Source of the DNA: a virus
Reading direction: 5' to 3' (one strand)
Virus record (IMG/VR): IMGVR_UViG_3300032093_000619
Location: 1 to 29,288 of that record
Length of the DNA stretch: 29,288 bases
This document shows, piece by piece, positions 13,901 to 20,944 of this stretch; positions within the stretch are counted from its first letter, which is position 1, and the number at the start of each line of letters is the position of its first letter. The position numbers and the translations under genes were made by a program. A model generated the notes under the pieces. It did not search any database and was not told the DNA's origin. It was given only the letters and a program-made list of their open reading frames with translations.

Positions 13901-16900
13901 GCCCCGGAGAGTTCTATGTTGGTGTAAACAGCACCAACACCGCTGGCAACACGCGAGTTATCTTCACTGCTACCCCTGCGGCCCGGACACTCTACTGGGT
14001 AGGCGGTACGGGCAACTGGTCTTCTACGACCAAGTGGTCAACATCTTCTGGTGGTGGCTCTGGCGCGGCTATCCCAACATCCCTAGACGCGGTTGTCTTT
14101 GACTCTGCTTCCAACGCCACGGCCTACACAGCCACCATTGACGCAGGCGTGACTCTGGCTCGGTGTGCATCGTTCACCATGGCTGGCCCCGCCGCAGGTA
14201 ACGTGACCTTTGCCGGGACTGTGGGTATCGCCTTCCACGGCAACGTCAGCTTTGCGGCCACCGGTATCACCCGGACATACACGGGCGGTATGCAATGGGC
14301 CGGTAATGCCAGCTACACGTTTACCACGAACGGGTTGACGCTAAACTCTAATTGCACGGTTACGGGTATTGGCGCGACGTGGACGCTTGGCTCGGCCATT
14401 ACAACAGGCTCAAATACAACAATAACATATGGAACTTTTAATACTGCCAATTTTAATTTAACAGGTTCCCTTTTTTCTAGTAATAACGGAAATATAAGGT
14501 CTATAAGTTTGGGGTCCAGCACGATCACAAACAATACCACCACAGCATCGCCTGTCAACCTTACAAATAATACAAACCTTACATTTAATGCTGGCACGTC
14601 AACTTTTTTAGATACAACAAATAAAGGTGGCGCTAATTTTAACGGCGGCGGGTTGACGTTCTATAATGTTTCTTATACTGGGACACTATCTGTTGGTGGG
14701 TCTTTGAATATTATAGGAACCAACACGTTTAATTCACTGTCATTTGCTGGGCAAACGGCTGTTGGTATTTTTACTGTTACGTTTAGTGCCAATCAAACAA
14801 TTACCACCCTGACTTTGAATGCGGGTTTTTCTTCTGCCTGCCGTACATTCCTAGCCTCTGACACAATTGGGACCGCCAGAACCCTAGCAGTCACGACGCT
14901 AACCGCAGGCGCTACGGATGTTGATTTCCGAGACATTACGGTTACTGGCGCGGCGGCCCCCATTTCAGGCACACGGTTTGGCGATGCTAAGGGCAACTCA
15001 GGCATCACGTTCCCGGCAGCGAAGACGGTCTACTGGGCAGTGAACACTGCTAACTGGGGGGCGGGAAGCGCGGGTTCTTGGGCCGCAACATCAGGCGGCG
15101 CTGCCGCGAACGATCAGTTCCCCCTCCCCCAAGACACTGCCTACATCCCGTTTGCCACGCCCACCAGCGGCAGCACCATCACGGTCAACGCCAACTACAA
15201 CATTGGCACGATAGAGATGAGCAACCGTAACGGCAGTGCGCTGGTTACGTTTGCAACGGGCACGACAACGCCTTCGATCTATGGCAACTGGATCAACGGG
15301 ACGGGAACGACGTTGAGCGGTAACGGAACAATGACGTTTGCTGGTCGGGGCAGTCAAACAATTAGAAGCGAAGGGAAGACGTTTACGCAAGGCTTCACAA
15401 TAAATACGCCGGGAGGGTCGGTAACCCTTCAAGATGCCTTTGTCTGTAATTTAAATGCGGCGGGGGCACTAAGTCCTTTGCAGGGTACTTTTGATGCCGC
15501 AACGTATAACGTCACTTTATCAGGGGCGTCATCAGCGGTAAGCGCTTCCGGGACGGGTGTTCGGACGGTGGCTATCGGTTCTGGAACTTGGACTATTGCC
15601 GGAACTACTGGATGGACTGCGGGTACTTCTACCAACCTTACCGTCACAGGTACTGGCACCATCACCATGACCAGCGCCTCCTCCAAAACCTTTAACGGAG
15701 GCGGTATCTCCTACTCCGGCATCACTCTTGATCAAGGCGGCGCGGGCGCATTGAGCATCTCGGGCAACAACACCTTCAAGACAATCACCAACACGTACAG
15801 CGCCACGGGCGCTACGTCTATTTCTCTTGGTGGCACAACAACAACTCTGACCGATCCTTGGACTGCCACGGGCGCAGCCACCCGGGTTCTGACTCTTAGC
15901 GGAACGTCTGCCGCTTCTCCCGCCACTCTGGTTTACACCGGCGCAGGAGTAGCCGCAAACACGGTTGACTACCTTTCCATCAGCAACGTCCGTGCTTACC
16001 CACTTGTTGATGAGTGGTACGCAGGGGCCAACTCCACCAACGGCGGCTCTCTAGGCTGGTACTTCGTTGCCGCAGGCGGCACGGTCTACGCTGCGACCAT
16101 TACTGAGACGGGTACTGGCTCCGACTCTATCCTTGCCCGGGCGATCTTCAACAGCATCATCTCCGAGACCGGCACCGGCACGGACTCCATCAGCGCAAGC
16201 CTTGGAGGGATCACCTACCTCGGCACTATTGAAGAGCTTGCCACTGGCTCTGACGCTGTTCTGGCTCAAGCTATCTTCCGGGCATCGCTGGCTGAGTCTG
16301 GCACAGGCACCGACACCATCTCCGCACGGTCTGCGTTTGGCACTGCGATCCTTGAGTCCGCAACCATTGCCGACACTAACCTTGCCCGGCTGATCGCCCG
16401 CGCTACGCTGTCTGAGACCGCCACTGGGTCTGACACTGAGTCCGCCAGTCTGTCCGCAAACTCTACGCTGGCAGAGACCGCCACAATCACCGACGCGAAT
16501 GTTGGGCGCATCAGCTTCCCTACGGTCATCAGTGAAACGGCCTCTGGCTCCGATACCGACGCAGCCAGCCTAACTATTAATCCTGCGATCTCTGAGACTG
16601 CCACGGGTACGGATGCTGTTTCTGCCCGGGCGATCTTCCTTGCTGCGGTTGCTGAGTCCGGCACGATCACAGACCTGATCTCCGCAATCAAGGGGTACTT
16701 CGTTGCCATCCTTGAGAGCGCTACTGGCACGGACACCTTCTCTGCCAAGTACACCACCCTGCCCAGCGTCTCCGAGACTGCCACCATCACCGACGCCAAC
16801 GTCGGGTTCATCAGTTTTCCCACGACGATTTCCGAGACCGCAACCGGTACGGATACTGACTCCGCCCAGTACATCACCCGGCCCAGCATTGCTGAGTCCG

Positions 16901-18294
16901 CTACTGGCACTGAGACTGTCTCTACCCTCTACAGCACCAACCCCAGCGTTGCCGAGTCTGCTACCGGCACTGAGACTGTCAGCCCGCGCTATATCGCCAA
17001 TCCCAGCATCGTGGAGTCTGCGTCCATCACTGACGCAGTGGCTGCCCGGTACATTGCCCTGCCCAGCATCTTTGAGTCTGCCTCCGGGTCGGACATCATC
17101 GTTGGTGGCCTGCGCTTCATAGGCGTTATTGCAGAGACTGCTACGGGTACTGAGACCGTCGCCGCCCGGTACATCACCAACCCATTCATCGCAGAGACAG
17201 CCACCGGCTCTGACACAGACGCAGCCAGACTGTCTGCCGCAGGGATCATCTCCGAGACCGCAACCGGCACTGAGACCATCACCACCCGGGCCACGTTTAA
17301 ATCAGATATTGCCGAGTACTCATCAGTCGTTGAGATTGTCCGGGCATTCTTCACCGCCGCCGCGCAGGTTAGCGAGCTTGCCACGGGTACTGATCAGGTC
17401 AGCGCCTTGCGTGCGTTGGCTGCGGCGGTTGCTGAGACAGCCACGATCACAGACAGCCTGTCCGCCCGGGCGGTGTTTATCGGGCTTCTCCAAGAGGCAG
17501 CTACAGCCCAAGACGCTGTAAACGCTCCGGGCTCGACCTACAACATCTTGATGCAGGAGCTTGCGCAGGCGCAGGATGCGATTACCACGCAGGCCATCTT
17601 CTTGGCTTCTCTGGCCGAGACCGCCACCGGCACCGAGACCAACAGCGCAGCCTTTATCCCCCGGGCCACGATCACCGAGTCGGCCACCATCACGGATGCA
17701 GTGAGCGCCCTCCAAGCGTTTGCCGCCAGCATTTCCGAGACCTCCGCAGCCTCTGACTCAGTGCTGGTTGCTCCGTCAATCTTCAACGCCATTGCTGTTG
17801 CCTCTGCTACAGCCCTAGACAATTTAAACGCACCGGGCAGCATCTACAACGTCACTATCCCCGAGAGCGCCACCCTGTCCGACAGCGTGATCGGGGCGTT
17901 CCTGTGGAACCTGATTGACGATTCCCAGCCGGAAAGCTGGCAGAACGTGCTGGACGCACAGTCTGTTACTTGGAGCGCCATAAATGCCAGCCAGACTGCG
18001 GGCTGGGGGGAAGTTGATAGTGCGCAGGCTACCTCATGGGGTAACGCAGACTCTGCTCAGGCCCCGGGCTGGCAGGACGTGCAGACCTCCCAAACTGGGA
18101 CTTGGAACTCCGTGGATGACTCCCAGAGCGTTAACTGGCAAAATGTGGTAGATACGCAGTCGGTTAGCTGGAACGACATAAACGCCAGCCAGAATGCCGG
18201 GTGGGGGAACACGGGGAACGCTCAGTCTGGGACATGGAACAACATTGACGACGACCAAGACCCGGACTGGGTAGACATCCCGACATTGAATTAG
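10942..18294 (+). CDS. Giant repetitive fibre/adhesin-like virion protein
   Basis: 2450 residues, by far the largest gene here. Residues ~5-1713 are five ~340-residue beta-solenoid-like modules starting near residues 5, 343, 677, 1018 and 1364, each opening with a YW-type motif (YWVGGTGTW, YFNGSGAGLNW, YWNLAGTQNW, YWVGGTGNW, YWAVNTANW). Residues ~1722-2323 are about 30 copies of a 20-residue repeat (E-T/S-A-T-G-T-D...). Residues 2333-2450 are ten 11-residue repeats with Trp every 11. No catalytic motif, signal peptide or membrane segment is visible. Composition (Thr, Ser, Gly, Asn) and its place between small virion proteins and a tail fibre gene suggest a receptor-binding or surface-exposed fibre. 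There is no obvious separate N-terminal anchor domain. Base composition alternates strongly within modules. A cell-surface adhesin-like origin is possible. Confidence 0.7.
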   Translation: MADRYWVGGTGTWNTTSTTNWSASTGGASGASVPTVADSVFFDQAGTYTVTVNGALACLDITVSAGTVTFSSAGLPGLTVAGSMSLLATTTWSAQTTFTFTATTTGKTVTASNPFSASAFNFNGVGGGWTLGSAISTGGGTFVVTAGSVDSANYSITCNQLGFSGSSVRSLILGSSTVTVTGTQVNVIIAGTITNLTFNAGTSQINLTSGLLSGISSGGLTFYNIAFTGTTAGTHAITGSNTFNNLAFTAPSAAGLSLVTFNAQQTINGTLSTTGTAGNRRVFFSSATYGISVDLVVNSAPSLTDADFRGLYVRGTSAPISGTRIGNRGECRGITFSTPKTVYFNGSGAGLNWSGNSWALSSGGAVSTDNVPLAQDTAIINNSSVFTQLVLDTAVLALPTIDFSTRTNALSVTGTAANTIYGSWTNGSGITVTMATILIFQGGATQTITSAGKTFSGPITVDTYGGTVQLADALNLTGQTFTVTNGTFSTAGFAVTAGIFSSSNSNVRTINLGASAIVLSTTSAPVVFTTVTNLTFNAGTSTVTVSFNAGGNQTYNWGQITWYNVIYVNPSSFSYIFGQATTFNNLTFPTQSSLVLTNNITVNGTLTCSGASASSRNSIVSNTLGTQRTLSVNSLSATDCDFRDINLAGTAAGSSPTRAGNLGGNTNINFPAAKTVYWNLAGTQNWTANAWAASSGGSPAVNNFPLAQDTAVFDNAGAAGTITFNGSLPNIDASGRTTAVTFTTSIFSFNIYGDLKLGTGVTSSSASGALVFAKDGSQTITSNGVQFGCNVTINRPSATVQLADALSLNSARTLTLTRGTFDAVTYNVTTGLFGNSSTSNTLRMGSGTWTLSGTGTVWSCSVAPTIVCGISTIVISDTSTTARAFDGGNLYYNKLTVGGATGTSTLTITGSNTFGELASTKTVAHTITLPSSTTTTVGKWSVTGTVGNVVTLAPSTAVTAYTLSISGPANTGIDYLSISYCTVATTSPGEFYVGVNSTNTAGNTRVIFTATPAARTLYWVGGTGNWSSTTKWSTSSGGGSGAAIPTSLDAVVFDSASNATAYTATIDAGVTLARCASFTMAGPAAGNVTFAGTVGIAFHGNVSFAATGITRTYTGGMQWAGNASYTFTTNGLTLNSNCTVTGIGATWTLGSAITTGSNTTITYGTFNTANFNLTGSLFSSNNGNIRSISLGSSTITNNTTTASPVNLTNNTNLTFNAGTSTFLDTTNKGGANFNGGGLTFYNVSYTGTLSVGGSLNIIGTNTFNSLSFAGQTAVGIFTVTFSANQTITTLTLNAGFSSACRTFLASDTIGTARTLAVTTLTAGATDVDFRDITVTGAAAPISGTRFGDAKGNSGITFPAAKTVYWAVNTANWGAGSAGSWAATSGGAAANDQFPLPQDTAYIPFATPTSGSTITVNANYNIGTIEMSNRNGSALVTFATGTTTPSIYGNWINGTGTTLSGNGTMTFAGRGSQTIRSEGKTFTQGFTINTPGGSVTLQDAFVCNLNAAGALSPLQGTFDAATYNVTLSGASSAVSASGTGVRTVAIGSGTWTIAGTTGWTAGTSTNLTVTGTGTITMTSASSKTFNGGGISYSGITLDQGGAGALSISGNNTFKTITNTYSATGATSISLGGTTTTLTDPWTATGAATRVLTLSGTSAASPATLVYTGAGVAANTVDYLSISNVRAYPLVDEWYAGANSTNGGSLGWYFVAAGGTVYAATITETGTGSDSILARAIFNSIISETGTGTDSISASLGGITYLGTIEELATGSDAVLAQAIFRASLAESGTGTDTISARSAFGTAILESATIADTNLARLIARATLSETATGSDTESASLSANSTLAETATITDANVGRISFPTVISETASGSDTDAASLTINPAISETATGTDAVSARAIFLAAVAESGTITDLISAIKGYFVAILESATGTDTFSAKYTTLPSVSETATITDANVGFISFPTTISETATGTDTDSAQYITRPSIAESATGTETVSTLYSTNPSVAESATGTETVSPRYIANPSIVESASITDAVAARYIALPSIFESASGSDIIVGGLRFIGVIAETATGTETVAARYITNPFIAETATGSDTDAARLSAAGIISETATGTETITTRATFKSDIAEYSSVVEIVRAFFTAAAQVSELATGTDQVSALRALAAAVAETATITDSLSARAVFIGLLQEAATAQDAVNAPGSTYNILMQELAQAQDAITTQAIFLASLAETATGTETNSAAFIPRATITESATITDAVSALQAFAASISETSAASDSVLVAPSIFNAIAVASATALDNLNAPGSIYNVTIPESATLSDSVIGAFLWNLIDDSQPESWQNVLDAQSVTWSAINASQTAGWGEVDSAQATSWGNADSAQAPGWQDVQTSQTGTWNSVDDSQSVNWQNVVDTQSVSWNDINASQNAGWGNTGNAQSGTWNNIDDDQDPDWVDIPTLN
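10954..16080 (+). repeat. Five ~340-residue fibre modules (two blocks, 3+2)
   Basis: Module heads are at nt 10954, 11968, 12970, 13993 and 15031, that is 338, 334, 341 and 346 residues apart. Modules 1 and 4 open with YWVGGTG; 2, 3 and 5 open with KTVY(F/W). Modules 1, 2 and 4 contain NLTFNAGTS and end with a DFR-type stretch (DADFRGL, DCDFRDI, DVDFRDI). Modules 3 and 5 contain GSGTWT and end with DYLSIS and a (F/W)Y-x-G-x-NSTN motif. Confidence 0.8.
16105..17910 (+). repeat. ~30 tandem 60-bp (20-residue) repeats
   Basis: The repeat ESATGTETVSPRYIANPSIV recurs about 30 times, nearly always at exactly 20 residues (three copies are 21-23). E at position 1, A at 3 and D/E at 7 are best kept; positions 11-20 vary. 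Adjacent copies at about 16891-16990 are close to identical in DNA. Confidence 0.85.
17938..18270 (+). repeat. Ten tandem 33-bp (11-residue) Trp/Gln repeats
   Basis: Ten consecutive 11-residue units of the form W-x-x-h-x-x-x-Q-x-x-x, for example WQNVLDAQSVT, WSAINASQTAG and WNDINASQNAG, end in WVDIPTLN at the protein C-terminus. The period is exact. Confidence 0.9.
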
Positions 18295-18310
18295 TTACAA
18301 GGAGCAACGA

Positions 18311-19297
18311 ATGCCTTCTTCTTATACCCCTCTGTTGGGATTTGTTCAGCCATCACCGGGGGAACTCACGAATACGTGGGGCGGTGTTGTTAACACCCAG
18401 CTTACTGACTTGGTTGAGGACGCGATTGCTTCCGCGTCCACTCAGAGCGTAACGGCTGGCGATTGGACGCTGACTACTGATGGCGGCGGCGCTGCCAACC
18501 AAGCACGTAGTGCGATCCTGATTGCTACGGGGACTCCGGGCACGACACGCAACATCTATGCGCCCAAGCAGGACAAGGTTTACGTTGTTATCAACAACTC
18601 AGACAGCAGCGTAGTTCTCAAGGGCGGTCCTACCTCCCCGACAACGGGTGTCACTGTTGTGGCTGCTGGGATTTCTCTAATTGCTTGGAACTCCAACGTC
18701 GGAGATTTTGTTGCTGCGGCGGCAGGTGTTACGAGCCTAACTGCCGGGTCGGGGGTAAGTGTCAGCGCTTCAACCGGTGCAGTGACGGTAGCCAACACGG
18801 GCGTGACCAGCGCAGTTGCTGGGACAGGTATTGGTGTCAGCGGCGCTACGGGCGCAGTGACCTTTACGAACTCTGGGGTCACCAGTCTCGTTGCGGGGAC
18901 TGGAATTAGTGTCAGCGGCGCTACTGGCGCAGTCACTGTGAGTTCAACCGCTGCCGGTACGGTTACATCTATCACCGCAGGTGCTGGCCTGACCGGCGGC
19001 ACCATTACTACCAGCGGGACTATTGCGCTGGACTACTACACGGGTAGCTCTACTTCTAATAGCAGTTTCCCGATTGGTTCTTATGTATTTGTTAATGATC
19101 AATCTACTCCCCCTAACAGAAATCAATCAGCGTCTGTTTATTTTAATTCTTCTACGCTTTATGATTTTAATTTTTTCTCTGGTGGTGGTTCAACAGCTCT
19201 AGCTGGAACATGGCGATCCCGAGGGGTAACTAGCATTTCCCAAGGTTATCCTTGCTCTTATGGTTTAAATTTAACCCTAATGCAACGCACCGCCTAA
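18311..19297 (+). CDS. Tail fibre / receptor-binding protein
   Basis: 328 residues with an AAGGAG site. The N-terminus, TPLLGFVQPSPGELTNTWGG, is a common phage fibre opening and probably anchors the fibre to the tail. Residues 139-213 hold three 25-residue repeats (GVTSLVAGTGISVSGATGAV plus five more), typical of beta-fibre shafts. The last ~85 residues (PIGSYVFVNDQSTPPNRNQS; RSRGVTSISQGYPC) look like a globular tip and are markedly AT-rich compared with the shaft, suggesting replacement by transfer. It follows the giant fibre by 16 bases, so this phage probably carries two types of appendage. Confidence 0.7.
   Translation: MPSSYTPLLGFVQPSPGELTNTWGGVVNTQLTDLVEDAIASASTQSVTAGDWTLTTDGGGAANQARSAILIATGTPGTTRNIYAPKQDKVYVVINNSDSSVVLKGGPTSPTTGVTVVAAGISLIAWNSNVGDFVAAAAGVTSLTAGSGVSVSASTGAVTVANTGVTSAVAGTGIGVSGATGAVTFTNSGVTSLVAGTGISVSGATGAVTVSSTAAGTVTSITAGAGLTGGTITTSGTIALDYYTGSSTSNSSFPIGSYVFVNDQSTPPNRNQSASVYFNSSTLYDFNFFSGGGSTALAGTWRSRGVTSISQGYPCSYGLNLTLMQRTA
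18725..18949 (+). repeat. Three 75-bp (25-residue) fibre shaft repeats
   Basis: Three consecutive 25-residue units begin GVTSLTAGSG, GVTSAVAGTG and GVTSLVAGTG and continue with a (V/I)(S/G)VS...TGAVT strand. A degenerate fourth unit (GTVTSITAGAGLTGG) follows. They form the shaft of the fibre at 18311. Confidence 0.85.
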
Positions 19298-19306
19298 AGG
19301 AACATC

Positions 19307-19603
19307 ATGCATACTATTGGCACCATTACTTTTGGCGCGATCCGCAACGTCCGCAAGTCGGGCGACGAAGAAGGCGTTTATTTCGCGGATGTAGAAATCT
19401 CTCCTGAAGAAGGATTCCCGTTTGAGGTCTGCCTGTACTGCGCTCGCTCTGACGACTACGCCAAAACCGGCAAGTGGGTGTACCAGCAGATCGTTGACGG
19501 CAACATCGAAGGCCAGATCACCCAGCTTGCGCCCGGCGTTGACCCAGTGACTGGGCAGCCTCAACCGCAGCAACCAACCACTCAAGGGGCGCAGACGCTG
19601 TGA
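19307..19603 (+). CDS. Small conserved protein after tail fibre
   Basis: 98 residues with AAGGA upstream. IGTITFGAIRNVRKSGDEEG, then EVCLYCARSDDYAKTGKWVY and QQIVDGNIEGQITQL recall an unnamed phage family placed next to fibre genes; the C-terminus is Gln/Pro-rich. It may be a fibre assembly chaperone or a small virion protein, inferred from position. Its stop overlaps the next start as GTGA. Confidence 0.55.
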   Translation: MHTIGTITFGAIRNVRKSGDEEGVYFADVEISPEEGFPFEVCLYCARSDDYAKTGKWVYQQIVDGNIEGQITQLAPGVDPVTGQPQPQQPTTQGAQTL

Positions 19604-19872
19604 TCCCGGTCGCTCCCCGCTTCACCGTCACGCAGAACGGGACGACGCTTACCGTCTACCATGCCGACGCTGGGCAGGGGCTACCGCGCCATGAGCACCT
19701 GTACTCTCATCTAACCATCTGCACCGCCGGGCGTTGCGTTGTCCGCAAGGAAGGCCGTCAGTTGGAGATGACCAAAGACACCCAGCCCGTGAACCTTGTG
19801 GGCAGCGAATGGCATGAGATTGAAGCGCTTGAAAACGGCACGGTTTTCGTGAATGTCTTTGCCTCTGTCTAA
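19600..19872 (+). CDS. Small cupin-fold protein
   Basis: 90 residues from a GTG in a GTGA overlap. His31, His33 and His37 in RHEHLYSHLTICTAG fit cupin motif 1 (with His where Glu is usual), and His72 in VNLVGSEWHEIEAL fits motif 2, together giving a plausible metal site in a small beta-barrel. The length suits a minimal single-domain cupin. Cupins may be enzymes or binding proteins; no substrate can be read from the sequence. Position between fibre and lysis genes does not settle whether it is virion-borne or an enzyme acting in the infected cell. Confidence 0.65.
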   Translation: MIPVAPRFTVTQNGTTLTVYHADAGQGLPRHEHLYSHLTICTAGRCVVRKEGRQLEMTKDTQPVNLVGSEWHEIEALENGTVFVNVFASV

Positions 19873-19874
19873 TC

Positions 19875-20330
19875 ATGATCGACCCAATCACCGCATTTGC
19901 CACTGCGCAAGCTGCGGTGGCGGGCATCCAGAAAGCGCTCAAGCTGGGAAAGGACATTACCGGCTGCATCAAGGAGTTCTCGGCGCTTTTTGAATCAGCC
20001 GACGTTATCAACAAGGCAGCGAACGATGCCAACGCTGGGAAGTCCGATGCGGCGCAGGCGATGGAGATCGTCATGCAGCAAAACAAGCTGCGTGAGGACA
20101 TGGAGCATTTAAAGCATCAATTGGTCTACGGAGGTTACCCAGAGTTGTGGACCCTCTTTCTCCAGAAGCACATGGAGATTCAAAGGGCTAGGAAGAAGAG
20201 GGAAGCAGAGGAGAAGGCGGCGAAGCTAAAGCGTAGGCAAGAGCAGGCGATGTTTGTCCTGTACACCTGCATCACCGTTGGGTTTGTTGCTTTCCTCATC
20301 GGCTTCGTTTACATCATCATGCAGGTATGA
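19875..20330 (+). CDS. Tail-anchored membrane protein, lysis region
   Basis: 151 residues. The N-terminus, MIDPITAFATAQAAVAGIQK then ALKLGKDITGCIKEFSALFE, is a helical family I recall near lysis genes of aquatic phages. A charged coiled-coil-like stretch (residues ~96-123, ARKKREAEEKAAKLKRRQEQ) leads into a membrane helix at ~126-149 (VLYTCITVGFVAFLIGFVYI). It overlaps the next gene as ATGA. It might be a spanin-like or lysis accessory protein; no lipobox is seen, so this remains a guess. Confidence 0.55.
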   Translation: MIDPITAFATAQAAVAGIQKALKLGKDITGCIKEFSALFESADVINKAANDANAGKSDAAQAMEIVMQQNKLREDMEHLKHQLVYGGYPELWTLFLQKHMEIQRARKKREAEEKAAKLKRRQEQAMFVLYTCITVGFVAFLIGFVYIIMQV

Positions 20331-20944
20331 GTGAAGAGAAGATCAACCACAACAGCCTGATCGACAAGGTCCTCGGGTATGTGGACTCTCCGTTTAAATT
20401 GTTTGCCATCGTGCTGATGGCTGTCTTCGCGTTCACTGGATACTTTGTCTGGCAGAACCAAGAGTTTCTGATCGGTGCGTACAAGGAGCAGAAGAAGCTG
20501 CCCACGATTGCCGAGGACCGGGTAGAGGACGTGGCCGCGCATCTGTTTAAAAACACAGGTGCCGTGGTGGTAGCGATCTTTAAAGTGAACCCGATCTTTG
20601 GAACTCGTGTCCTGTACCGGGCCTACACCAAAGACGGGCGAGATAAGACGCATGAGGGGCTAGATGTTGGCCTGTTCACCCCCAACGCCGCTAACAATCG
20701 GGATGTAGTGGCACTCATGGCAGGAGAGATTCCGTGTGGCGCGTACAAAACCGCGCAGTCTGAGATCGGGCTGTGGTATATCGAAAAGGGCGTCGTCTAC
20801 GGCTGCCGAGTCAGCGTCCCGCCCGAGCAGGGTAAATTTATAGGCCAGATCACGGTAGGCTGGAAAGAGGAGCCACCGGATGTAGATGCGTACAGGGTTC
20901 TTTTGCAGATCGCAGCAACCATGTTATCTAGGAGCAAACAGTAA
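20327..20944 (+). CDS. Membrane-anchored protein with GAF-like domain
   Basis: 205 residues. KVLGYVDSPFKLFAIVLMAV and the following FAFTGYFVWQ form one N-terminal membrane helix (~25-45). The soluble part runs from a helix (DRVEDVAAHLFKNTGAVVVA) to IFKVNPIFGTRVLYRAYTKD, CGAYKTAQSEIGLWYIEKG and VSVPPEQGKFIGQITVGW, an order of strands that resembles GAF/PAS-type sensor domains. Orientation is probably cytoplasmic-N, with the domain on the far side, but this is not certain. It lies directly before the holin in a TAATG overlap. A lysis-timing role is an inference; the protein type recurs in related phages as hypothetical. Confidence 0.55.
   Translation: MSEEKINHNSLIDKVLGYVDSPFKLFAIVLMAVFAFTGYFVWQNQEFLIGAYKEQKKLPTIAEDRVEDVAAHLFKNTGAVVVAIFKVNPIFGTRVLYRAYTKDGRDKTHEGLDVGLFTPNAANNRDVVALMAGEIPCGAYKTAQSEIGLWYIEKGVVYGCRVSVPPEQGKFIGQITVGWKEEPPDVDAYRVLLQIAATMLSRSKQ

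Noticed and set aside
16105-18270. CRISPR array
   Set aside because: The 60-bp and 33-bp repeats stay in frame inside one gene, and have no unrelated spacers or neighbouring cas genes.
19035-19297. Diversity-generating retroelement target at the fibre tip
   Set aside because: No reverse transcriptase gene, template repeat or adenine-biased variable region is visible in the window.
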